In this document: positions 36,622 through 48,800 of the stretch, one piece after another
Layout of the letters: each line of letters opens with the position of its first letter
Numbering within the stretch: position 1 is the stretch's first letter
Source of the DNA: Haliclona indistincta
Lineage: Eukaryota; Porifera; Demospongiae; Haplosclerida; Chalinidae
Length of the DNA stretch: 64,000 nt
Direction of reading: 5' to 3'
Assembly: GCA_964017065.1 (NCBI GenBank)
Contig: OZ024787.1
Span: 13,786,905-13,850,904 of the forward strand
The notes under the pieces: model-generated
Told to the model about the DNA's origin: nothing
The model's input: only the letters and a program-made list of their open reading frames with translations
Databases searched by the model: none
Position numbers and translations under genes: made by a program

Positions 36622-36891
36622 GAATGAGTTTTGTATCTTGGTAGAGTAAAGATAGAGTAAATTCTTTTCAATTATTAGTAAGACATGTGCTATCTTGCAT
36701 AAAAATATGTTTTATCATTAGTTCTCTGTAAAAGAACGCTACCAGAGAGCATGATAAGATGACGAGGCACACAGACCAACACAGATTCCAATGACACAAG
36801 ACTGAGCATGTCAGATTGTGGGTTTATCCATGGTTTAATACTTTGAAAATTATATTACAAAACACTAGTGTATCACATGATGATGGTACTC

Positions 36892-37000
36892 ACAGAATTC
36901 AACAAAGACGTGTTTACTCTCATCACGAGCGACTTCAGCAAAGTTCTTACCAACCAGTACCTTGACTGGTTTCTTATCCTAGTCATACTCTGTGTTCAAA
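36892..37000 (-). pseudogene. Second copy of the pre-a' exon, 5' of PDI 2b
   Basis: Nearly identical to the exon encoding [20 protein letters not shown], with a normal donor (GAATTCT|GTGAGT). The upstream part reads EYD-stop-DKKPVK because of a TAG. It could supply the start of domain a only if translation entered downstream of the TAG. It probably arose by duplication or gene conversion between domains a and a'. Confidence 0.55.
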
Positions 37001-37425
37001 TGAGACAATTAATGATAGAATACTATAGATCACTCTTATAAACAATACTATCAATAATACAGTGAGTATATTTAGTACACTATAGATCAATACATAATCT
37101 ACTAATAGTACACTACATGGTTTACTATATAAAACAGTAGTGATACATCCATTCCATAGTTCTCTGGTTTACATACATTCATTTGGTTCATGATTCAAAT
37201 AAACTGAGCTTCAATTTTGATAATTATAGTTTATTCATTGATAAGTGTTCGACTGTTCACACACCACAGATATTCAAGTAGCACAATAATGATGATTATA
37301 ATAACATGCATGTAGTACATGTAGGGATATAGGTATTGGTTGCTATGGATACAATTACATGCTAAGTTTGGATTGCTCATTAGACAGACAATGTTGTGTA
37401 CTAAATGATGTCTAGAGGAGAGTAC

Positions 37426-37661
37426 CTGATATCCCTTCATTTCGACCTGATTCTGGTCATTACCAGAGACACACACAGTCACAAACTTGGATCCAAAGGT
37501 GACTCCCTTAGCCTCACTACACAGATTAGAGTAGAGATTCAGCCGCCATGATGCACTACACACCCACATCATAGCGTCCTGACCACTAGCAGATGAGCCA
37601 GGAGCACCGGTATTCATCGGGAAGAACGACTGAGCTCCTCCCTCACCACCAGGAGACACTG
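37426..37661 (-). CDS. NPLOC4: NPL4 copy 2: isolated exon of the MPN-like region
   Basis: Encodes SNLCSEAKGVTFGSKFVTV and NDQNQVEMKGYQ, matching the NPL4 FGSKFVT...DNQV..EGYQ region. The donor is TATCAG|GTACTC. The 5' edge is uncertain: an acceptor CCAG at 37662 would include a Gly/Ser-rich stretch that I cannot align to NPL4. Flanking NPL4 exons are not visible on either side, so the gene is not complete in this window. Confidence 0.6.
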
Positions 37662-37689
37662 CTGGACAAGAGGAGTGGTCGACTACATA

Positions 37690-38553
37690 CTGTTACTATA
37701 GTAGCTAACCTGAGGCAGCCATTACCAGCTGTTACTATAGTAGCTAACCTGAGGCAGCCATTACTAGCTGTTACTATAGTAGCTAACCTGAGGCAGCCAT
37801 TACTAACTGTTACTATAGTAGCTAACCTGAGGCAGCCATTACTAGCTGTTACTATAGTAGCTAACCTGAGGCAGCCATTACTAGCTGTTACTATAGTAGC
37901 TAACCTGAGGCAGCCATTACTAGCTGTTACTATAGTAGCTAACCTGAGGCAGCCATTACTAGCTGTTACTATAGTAGCTAACCTGAGGCAGCCATTACTA
38001 GCTGTTACTATAGTAGCTAACCTGAGGCAGCCATTACTAGCTGTTACTATAGTAGCTAACCTGAGGCAGCCATTACTAGCTGTTACTATAGTAGCTAACC
38101 TGAGGCAGCCATTACTAGCTGTTACTATAGTAGCTAACCTGAGGCAGCCATTACTAGCTGTTACTATAGTAGCTAACCTGAGGCAGCCATTACTAGCTGT
38201 TACTATAGTAGCTAACCTGAGGCAGCCATTACTAGCTGTTACTATAGTAGCTAACCTGAGGCAGCCATTACTAGCTGTTACTATAGTAGCTAACCTGAGG
38301 CAGCCATTACTAGCTGTTACTATAGTAGCTAACCTGAGGCAGCCATTACTAGCTGTTACTATAGTAGCTAACCTGAGGCAGCCATTACTAGCTGTTACTA
38401 TAGTAGCTAACCTGAGGCAGCCATTACTAGCTGTTCCTATAGTAGCTAACCTGAGGCAGCCATTACTAGCTGTTACTATAGTAGCTAACCTGAGGCAGCC
38501 ATTACTAGCTGTTCCTATAGCAGCTAACCTGAGGCAGCCATTACTAGCTGTTC
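37690..38553. repeat. 39-bp minisatellite, about 22 copies
   Basis: Unit TGTTACTATAGTAGCTAACC plus TGAGGCAGCCATTACTAGC. The unit length is a multiple of three and free of stops in one frame of each strand, so it makes long apparent ORFs on both strands. On the minus strand every unit contains CTGCCTCAG|GTTAGC, a donor-like site, and CTATAGTAACAG, an acceptor-like site. It lies next to an NPL4 exon. Confidence 0.95.
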
Positions 38554-39234
38554 CACATGAGACCACCAGCTCTCTGCTCTCCATCTGTCAGCTAGAGCTC
38601 TATCCTGTTCTCTGATGGCTGAGCACAGTGATGGGAGGTGTGGCTAAGAAAATGAGAACAACAAATAAAACAATTACGCTAGTTAGTGAAACTATAGCGA
38701 CCTACTAGTCTGGCTGTTGAAGGGTTGAACCGGGAAGAAATTGGTAAAGAAGAAATTTTTGTGCCAAATGAAGCAGAATCTAATGGACAATAACATATCC
38801 AAAATCCACCTGAATCCACTTCGGGGAAAATTTTTTATGGACATTTGAATAAAACCTAATTAATTATTCAATGAATACAATTATTAATTTTTATTAAATA
38901 TTTTCCCTAATTTGCAAGATCAACCAGCACTACTTCCTAGTTAAGAATAGATCCTGTAGGTGCTAGAAGAAAATTCTGTTGTGATAGGATGATTAAAATT
39001 GCTGATTTTGTGCGGTCATATCTCTAAAACTGTTATCTCTAATGTTAAATTAAAGCACTAATTAATAAAAGTCCTTTTGAAAGCATTTTGGATATAGCTA
39101 TTGTACAAGTAAAGTGTTTACAGTATGAGACTATTTTTTGTGTGTGGTATTCTGAATTTGTTATAATGTAAATTGTAAAAAAGTTTGTGATTATAGTTGA
39201 TTCTTTAACATGATGATGCATCTATTACAGTGTG

Positions 39235-41064
39235 TTAATTAATGTTGATCTTCTTCTGAGTCGAAATAATGTCCTCTGCATTTCCACAACCTTCTTCTCT
39301 GCAGTCTCCACATGCTGTGACACATTTGAGTCCATGTTTTCGGAAATAGCACAAATTTGTTTCACTAAGATTTCTTGAAGAAAGCTAGCTTGTATTTGCA
39401 TTGTACAAATTTTAGTAGTGTTTCTGGTGCAGCACCTATGTCTGTCATTATTAGAGACAGAATATATAGTGCCATCAGAGTCAAGCTAGCTAGTGTCCAA
39501 CCCCAATGCTTGAATTGCAAGTCTTTATGCATAAGCTCTTTCCAGAGGATGACCTGCAAATGAGCCCTCAAGCTATGATAATGCATGTGCTGCTCTCTCT
39601 GTAGGTGGTAGCTTCTGTGGGTCAATTTCCTTACTAAATGAAACCAAGAGTAAATAATGATAAGAGAGTATCGAACGCCGTATGACCCCATAGAAACACT
39701 CTGTGCGAAGTAACGTGACAGGCACGTGAGAAAAATTACGTGTTATTACGCATCGCTGCATGGTACCACTCCCACTACGTCTATACTAACAGCGTTCTAT
39801 GCCCAAAAGACCAGCTAGTCCACTCGAAGAATGCCGCGTCCCAAAGAGAATGATACTGCCTGATGACCCCGGCAGAGTGACCGTGCGCAAGCTGGACGGG
39901 AAACTTTTGCCGACAAACTGCAGTTTGACGTCGTTTCAACAGACAAGCAGGCCCGTCTTCTCGTGGTTGGCTGCAAAACGTTCCACTGGAATTCTCCAGC
40001 TGGTTTTCTCTTGCGGACTAGGCAGCTGTACGCTCGAGCGTCTCGTGCAGCCTAGCTTTAGCCATCGATCATGATCGAGGGAGGCGTGACGCCTGCGTCA
40101 CAACCTGGCAGACCAAGATCTGTTTGCGTCATAGAATCACGTGCCTGTCACGTTACTTCGCACAGAGTGTTTCTATGGGGCCATACGGCGTTCGATACTC
40201 TCTTATCATTATTTACTCTTGATGAAACCATGACCATGAACTTCACATACCGCAAAAAGTTTCTTGCTTACCACCATATACTATAACAAAACAGACGAGC
40301 ACCAGCTTTTCCGACTTCTTTAGCTGTGACTTGAAAATCACTTATCAATAAAGATATCTGCTGCACCTCTGCATTGTCCTGAATAGTCTTCTTGATGAGG
40401 CATGTTTTGCCTTGTCCAAAGCGGTAGCAGAGGCTGAGTCACATCCACTCCATGCATGTAGAAATAGGAGGTGAGATACTACTAAGGTTCTAGCTTTGGC
40501 AACCAAATCACGTATTCTCCAAACTTGCAAGCCTTTCTTTGATGTGCTCTTGGGTTCAGAAAGAATATGCACATCTGCCATGCTGTCTCTCCAGTGGTGC
40601 ATTAGCAAAATGAGCACATCTGTGTTGTCAGCAACCACATTGACTTCCTGCCCATCCATTGCAATTTGAAGAGCACATTTATTAACAATTAAAATGTTAT
40701 CAATACCAGTAGAATTTACATGTGTACTGCCTGACCATCAGATTTTAAGTAACGACTTAGCAGTAAGATAAACTGTGCTTTGTTATCTTAGTTAGAATAA
40801 AATTTTTCCTGCTTTACATCATGTGAGCTTTCATGCATTTTATAACTTGAATATCAGCTCATGTTTTTTGAGCTCTTTTCTGGTACTCACTGTCTTTGAT
40901 TGATAACCAACAGAGCAAATGTTGTATTTAGCACACACATAGCCTACACATTGTTTTACTACATCTCTATATGTCACTTTCTTCTCCCATTTCACTCTGT
41001 GAATCAGAGCTCCCCCATCAAGAATATGCATATTAATTTTTGCTTGTGCATAATACATGACCAC
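39235..41064 (-). pseudogene. Broken transposon protein (ADNTDVL / HAWSGCD / Cys-rich tail family)
   Basis: Three minus-strand pieces. About 41064-40900: DGGALIHRVKWEKKVTYRDVV. 40659-40345: VVADNTDVLILLMHHW... HAWSGCDSASA. About 39520-39235: WGWTLASL... AAPETLL, then in another frame LCYFRKHGLKCVTACGDCRE and GCGN. I recognise this combination from large uncharacterised proteins common in invertebrate transposons. They end in a cysteine cluster of C.CRK.GL.C...CG.C type. The biochemical function is unknown. Frameshifts and the insertion at 39643-40222 make it non-functional. Confidence 0.65.
39643..40222. mobile_element. Fold-back insertion nested in the 2.6-kb transposon
   Basis: Arms of about 88 bp (CAAGAGTAAATAATGATAAG ... 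and its complement ending at about 40222) surround a ~400-bp centre. The arms contain CGAACGCCGTATG and CACTCTGTGCGAAGTAACGT. It interrupts the transposon protein. Confidence 0.8.
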
Positions 41065-41451
41065 AAAGGCGTGGTCATGTAATATTTTCCAGAAAATAAC
41101 GAGCTAAGGTGCAAACTTACAAGATCTTGTTTACAAGGACCTCTGAAAATACAAGTAACATTTATTGCTTTTTAAATAACCATAAAAATTTTTCCCCAAA
41201 GTAGATTTAGGTGGATTTTGTATATGTAGTTAAGTAAAACATTCTGCTTCTTTTGATACCAAAATTATTACTATACCAATTTCTTCCGCGTTTGACCAAT
41301 TTTTAGCCTTCAACAGCCAGACTATACCTGTAGTTGAACTACGTCCGTCGTATACATAAACAATAAAAGATGAAAATCAGGTAGATAGATAGATGAGGAA
41401 AGGAGGAAGTGGGAGAAGGCTGGTCAACAGCTGGAGAGGGTTATCACTGAC

Positions 41452-42683
<1,232 letters not shown>

Positions 42684-42855
42684 GCTCAGTGGTCTGCTGC
42701 CCCTAGTAATTAACTTGATTGAAGGCGGGGCTCGTAAGTTAACACATCACGTGATATTTTCAACTGTCCTTTCGTTAGCTTTCGCAGCAGCTCGCAGCAG
42801 CCTGAGCCTTTTCTCTCACTTTCTCTATCTTCCTCAACTTTACAACAGAACTAAA
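42684..42855. promoter_or_regulatory. Divergent promoter between NPL4 copy 2 and gene C
   Basis: 172 bp between opposite ATGs (42683 minus, 42856 plus), conserved with 7450..7605, including ACATCACGTGATATTTTCAA and the CAACTTTACAACAGAACTAA leader. Small insertions of GCAGCTC-type repeats differ from unit 1. Confidence 0.6.
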
Positions 42856-45800
42856 ATGAGTTCTCAGAAGCAATTGGTGAGTGTGACGAGTACTAGTAAT
42901 TTCAGAGCATGTTATCAGAAATACACTCATTCATTTTGTGATTATGTGTTATTTGTAAGTGTAGCAGCTGTCATTGTTTGATACATGACGTTAGTCTGGC
43001 TGCCCCGCCCCTTCGCATTATTGTGGAAGGGTCTGGCGTCAGTAGTATCAAAGATTTGTACCAGTCGCAGGGATTTCTGCGATCCAATCAGATTGCAGAA
43101 ACGCACGGCGTACGCAATCAATCATGAATATTAATAAAGCTCAAGCGAATGTTCTGTGATGGAAGCTGTGATAGAGCGTGCTGTACAGCAGCTAGGATAC
43201 GCCAACGTGAAAAGCGAACAGCTTAAAGTAGTAACCGGGATCGTAGAAGGCCGTGATGTGTTTGCAGTGTTACCAACTGGGTATGGAAAGAGCTTGTGTT
43301 ACGCGTGTTTGCCGTTAGTGTTTGACCAACTACAACTAAACGACGACGACACTGTTGCTGGAGAGAATGGCAAGTCGATTGTAGTAGTTGTCACTCCCCT
43401 AACAGCTATAATGGAAGATCAGGTATTGTTGTTGTATTTTTCAAACTGTTTATTGTACAGACTTTATTTTGTAGTTGAGGAGTCTATCTGAAAAGGGTCT
43501 GAAGGTAATTTGTGTAAATGGAAACCTGCAACTGGACGATTGTATCAAAAAGCGTGTCTTACTTGGCGGATACCAAATTTTGCTAATTTCACCAGAAATG
43601 CTGCTGGAGAAAAGATACTGGAGAAGAATGCTGTGTACTGAAACATACTGTAAAAGACTCCGGGCTTTTGTTGTAGACGAAGCTCACACTGTAAAGAAAT
43701 GGTAATTACATGTACACACAATTGAATAAAATTAATGTGTGTATTATTAATAGGGGAGAGACATTCCGAAAGGTGATGCTACGCATTAGTGAAATTCGAA
43801 GTCTTTTGCCGAAAGTGACCAAAATTCTTGCTCTTACAGCAACTGCTACTACAGCTTTACGACTTGAAGTGTCACAGATTCTTGGAATGAGTGATCCCTT
43901 AGTAGTGGCTTTGTCTCCCTGCAAACCGAACATTATTTATTCAGTTGTTCCCTTTCAAGATCTGAACAGTTTATTGCAACCCATGGTGAAGAAACTACAG
44001 ACAGAAAAGAATACCTTTCCTCGTACAATCATTTATTGCCGACGATTTGCTGACTGTGCTGAATTGTATTCATATTTTGAGAAAGAGTTGCGAGATGATT
44101 TCACAGATCCACCAGGGTATCCTGATGTTCCAGATGCCAGATATGTAGATATGTTTATGAGTTGCACTGATCCGATTGTGAAGGAGAGTATACTATCAAG
44201 ATTTACCACAGAGTCTAACCTCAGAGTAGTGATTGGCACAGTAGCATTTGGAATGGGGATTGACTGCCCTGATGTCCGACAAGTGTTTCATTATGGTCCA
44301 CCTAGTGACATTGAATCATATGTACAAGAGACAGGAAGAGCAGGAAGAGATGGGAAACCCGCGTATGCCACTCTTGTAAAGTACAAAGTATCTCAGAAAA
44401 ACATAGATAGAAATATATCAGAATATATAACAAACACTACTATTTGTCGGCGAGAGCAGTTATTTAGACATTTTGATCATTACCAAAAAACATTAACTTG
44501 TACATTGTGTTTGTGCTGTGATGTTTGTGGTGATAAATGTACATGTGCTGAATGTATGAGTATGTCATAACCTAATAAAAACAGGTATTTTACAAGTGAT
44601 TTACAATCCACTCCTGTATTTTGCTGTGCTTTTTTGCAAATAGTACATCTCTTGGTGCAGGAAAGTTATTTAGAGTACGACCATGAACAATGGTGAATAC
44701 ACGAGACTGGTTAAAATGCTGAACAACAATATTGCGGTCTTTGTTGAATCGTGTTGGTCGATGTCTCCCGTGATGCTCTGGAACGTGGTTCTCTTTATCG
44801 AACTGATCTAGCAGTGGTGATAGAGTTCCTAAGACCTTCCCAACACACGTAATTGCCTCTTTAGTCTTGTTTGATCCGAGACGACCAATAGCCTCTTTTG
44901 CTAGTCGATTCAGGTGTTCCATGTGTAGATCACCAGGTATGTTGCTGCCAGGCAGACCCTGTGTGTTAACAAACCGATCCCAAACTAACTGAGCAGATTG
45001 TCTCGGTGGAAGTCCATGATGCAATTGACATAACAAGTGCAGAGATTCGATAGAGTAGTTCTTGCGTTCTGAACTCTTGAAAATGGGAAGAAGGTATCGC
45101 CAACATCGAACAACACGATTACCATCACCTTCCTTAATAGCATCAGAGTATTCTAAGTAGAATAACCCTAAACTTAGAAGACGTGTATGGTATTGGTAAA
45201 CCTTGTCTCCTGCTGACTGGTTCTTCGAGTTATATCTGAAGCTGATAAATTTGTCTATAACTTGCTTCGCTAACCCATCAAGTGCAGATTTTCTCTCCTC
45301 TTTGTTTTTGGTCCACAGTGAAGCACCATCAGGAAGGACTTTCTCTGATGGAGTACACGAGAGAGAGGTCATTTCCAACACCTCCATTGTAGCAGCAAGT
45401 ACACTAGAAGAAATGAACATTCGAAAGAAGTCGTCACAGCAGTTGAAGTTCTTAACGGGTTGAGAGTTGACATTAGAACGGTTTACAAGGTTCCGTATCT
45501 GGTACAGCGTCCCAAATTCTTGGTGTGACTTAGTCGAGTAGAAGTACTTCCAGATCACCTATAGTAGTACAGTAGAGTGACAGTGTCATGATTACAAGTT
45601 CACTATATCAGAAACATACTGATAACATCCCTTACAACACACTGACTGAATACTAACAACTCAGACAAATCAAGATACAAAAACCCACAAACAGACCAAT
45701 CAGTGATACAAAACTAACAGACACACCACTAAAGACCAAGATACAATAACACAAACTACACAACTAACCAAAGACATTTAACACCTACTTAGCAAATGAG

Positions 45801-48800
45801 ATAGTCCTACCACAAGCTAACACATAGACAAGGACTTTGTCACAGACAGTATTTATTACTATCTACAGAGAAAGGGCTATAGAAATAGCAAATAGGGTTT
45901 CATTCGCAATCTTTTGTACTACTAATTTCATCAATTTCACTGGAAGGTACTACTGTTGACACAACAAACTATCTGCTGGCTACAAAACTACTTTCACCAA
46001 AACAAAAGACAGTCCAAATTATTGCTTACATCCAAAAGATTCATTTTGGTATGAAAGTCTTCAGCAGCTGGAACAAATCCTGTCAACTGATTTGATCTAT
46101 CAGAAGCATTCTTCATTATACGTTTAGCCCCTCGTGATCTAGCGGCAGTAAGTTGGTCTCCTCCAATAACGATATTGTGAAGACATGAACGATCAGCAGA
46201 GCGGACGGCACCACTGGGAAGAACTATCTCTTCTGAAAACTGTCTCTTGGGAACATATTGGTGTAGGTGTGTTAAGATAAGAACCATTTCATCATTCTTA
46301 TTTTCATTGTAAGGTAATACACCTAGAGGCACCTATAGGAATACAAAAGTGAATAAATAGATATTACGAAACAATTATAATACTAACCACTGTAGACTTT
46401 GTCGACATCTCACGATGGTAATCATGCTCAATGTGCTTCTCCACTACATCTTCAAATGAGAACCTGAAATAATCCATGTGAGTAGCAAGTATTCGCGAAA
46501 CATGAACTTGGAATAGTTTCTCTAAGGCGCTGTCATCATCATTTGTTGGAAGAAGCTCCAATGCTACCTTAGCTGGTTCGTTTGAACACATCAGAGGCAT
46601 TGTGTCTGACAAATGACTAAAGTCAATTCTATCTTGAACCGCAAATGAGTGAAAAAAATGAAGTGAGGCATTCTGCTGGTCAATCCGCAAGTATCGTCTC
46701 TTTACATTCTTGTCGATGTTGTCTCCAACAATCTTGAATGATGGACACACTGAAGTGCTTGTGATGCTTTCAGTATTTGGACCAGATTCGGCGCTTGAAA
46801 TACTTGTGGCTGCTATAAATATTGAAAAGCAACCTCATAACAATACTATTATGTTCTCATGTTCATACAAAATAAACATGCCGAATGAATTTGTCTCACC
46901 TTGATGCGGTTCCAAGCTACAATCCATTGATTCGTCATTGATAGTGTCCAAGTTTTCATCTTCATCTATCTGTGGGTCTTCATCGCTGAATTCTTCACTA
47001 TCAGAGTCTTCGTCATCACAATCTCCATCATCAGAGCTTTCGTCATCAGAATCTTCATCATCAGAGGTGAGCGGTGAGAACTGAGATAATTCTGGTTCAG
47101 AATCACTTGATTCCTCATCAGAAGAATGCACTTGACACGCAGAGACAGGTAGCCTGATACTACTGCTGACCTATAATTATATAAAGGTACAACTTTCATA
47201 CAACTATAATTGTTACTTTATTACACACCGGTGATAGTGTTTTAGCGATTGAATCTCGCCAATCTAGGACTTCTTGGTCGTGACCATTGCCCAGCCTTTG
47301 CAACATACGCCGAGTTGAAGTTATCGACATCGTCAAATTCAGGGTCTGCAATCGCTCGTACACCTGCCAAAATTAGAGAGTTATTAAAAATTAGAGAGTT
47401 AATAAGCTACTGACAGTATATGATTGCTTACTCGCTTTCCACAATGCCCAGCGTAAAGCAGCAGAGATATGTGCTTCTGAAGCAGATTCATCTTTGCAAA
47501 TCTGTTCTTAAGGAGAATGGCAGTACACATACCAATGACTCCATCGCGATTCTCTCTTGGGGCTTTTGTCACGGTACATTGCTGTAGAAGGAAAAGAAAC
47601 ACTGGCGCAAACTTCTTAAGCTCATCTATGAGATTTTTCCATTGGAAATCATAGAGGTCTTGTGATGAGTGTGAACGTAGCAGTGATGCCGTCTTGTCTG
47701 AGCACATGGCTGTCATTTCAGTACGCAGAATTCTACCAAGCTCTTTCAAAACATGTTGTCGAGTTCTTGAGTCTGCCAAGGTTTGCATTGCCACTGTATA
47801 CAGTCCCTTGCGGGCAAGTGCTTTGCCAATCTTCTTCCTTCGTGGAGTTAAGGTATAGGCTCTTGCTCTCTTATAGCCAATGCCAACCTATATTAATTTT
47901 ACAAATAATAACTATTATGGATTACTGTTGTATAATTATGGTAAACATACCGTGACGTCAGGAGATTTGGAGATACCACTGGGTTCAGACACAATTTGGC
48001 TCAGTGAAACAATATAGCTGTCAGCTGATGGAGAATTATCATATCTCAAATCCATAGCATCTGCTACTTTAGTCAAATTCTCTCTCACACTCAAGTGTAC
48101 CTACAATGCATTACATAGAATATTGACAAAAGACTGCATTTCTGTTTTACTGACCTTGAGTAAGCGCTCATAAGCAGCATAGCATTTTCTACACATCTTT
48201 GCACTGCTTTTTATTGCGGCAGGAATCACTCTAGAGCTTAACAGTGAAGAAAAAAGACTTTCCCACAGTTCTTTGATTGTCTCAGAATTAGATCCAAGAA
48301 TGTTGCGCCTCTCGCCAACTTTGTGAGTAAGATCTTCTCCGCATGCAACACATAGACACGAGTTTTCCGCCATAGCAATTGCGTAACCATTCGATACTAT
48401 GGCGCGGTGTACCATTAGGTGACGTCATGTGCATGCTTTACATTCCACTGGTACAACTCTTTGATACTACTGACGCCAGACCCTTCCACAATAATGCGAA
48501 GGGGCGGGGCAGCCAGACTAACATGACGTTATGATGTTATGTTGTGTTCACAGAATCAAGACCTCTATAATGCTAGTGAGAGAGGTGATGTGACAAGAGT
48601 GAAACAACTCTTGTCACGGGGAGCTGATCCCAATCATCATCATCATAGTACTGGTCTATATGAAGTGAGTTGTGTGTGATTGTGTTGAGTCATGTAGTAA
48701 CAGGTGTGTAATCCACACTACATCAGTTCTCACTCACAGTCAGTAACTGATCATTCATCTTAGTACAGTGTGGTATTGATCACTATTGACCATTCCCAAT

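Larger units (their letters stand above)
38706..41324. mobile_element. 2.6-kb DNA transposon with TAGTCTGGCTG ends, degraded
   Basis: Imperfect terminal inverted repeats of about 135 bp: the left end begins TAGTCTGGCTGTTGAAGG and the right end is its complement (CAGCCAGACTA). Inner matching blocks include AAAATCCACCT and GGGGAAAA. No clear target duplication is seen. It carries minus-strand remnants of one transposon protein and a nested fold-back insertion. The first 11 bases are the same as those of the RecQ/DUF6589 element in gene C. Confidence 0.8.
42992..48520. mobile_element. Complete DNA transposon encoding RecQ helicase and DUF6589-like protein
   Basis: Terminal inverted repeats run from 42992 to about 43065 and from about 48447 to 48520, about 74 bp with one mismatch in the first 73. 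They start TAGTCTGGCTGCCCCGCC. Flanks repeat ACATGACGT (42983-42991 and 48521-48529), a 9-bp target duplication. The exact border is ambiguous by 1-2 bases because TIR and flank share TT. Gene B intron 1 shows the empty site (ATACATGATGTTATG, about 7750). Inside are two convergent genes with intact frames and proper introns, so the element looks young. The superfamily is not assigned here. Confidence 0.9.

Noticed and set aside
37593..38615. Long open frames on both strands over the 39-bp array (about 340 and 313 codons)
   Set aside because: They exist only because the unit length is divisible by three and lacks stops. The translated 13-residue repeat has no family character and both strands are equally open.
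39799..40074. Open frame starting MPKRPASPLEE inside the nested fold-back
   Set aside because: Short, no recognised domain, and located in the centre of a fold-back element; not supported as a gene.
43159..44570. Host RecQ gene
   Set aside because: It lies between transposon inverted repeats inside an intron of gene C, is short (no RQC/HRDC), and its site is empty in gene B.
42992..48520. Assigning the element to the Mutator superfamily from its ~9-bp duplication and long TIRs
   Set aside because: Neither encoded protein shows a Mutator-type transposase, and the duplication length is ambiguous by 1-2 bases.
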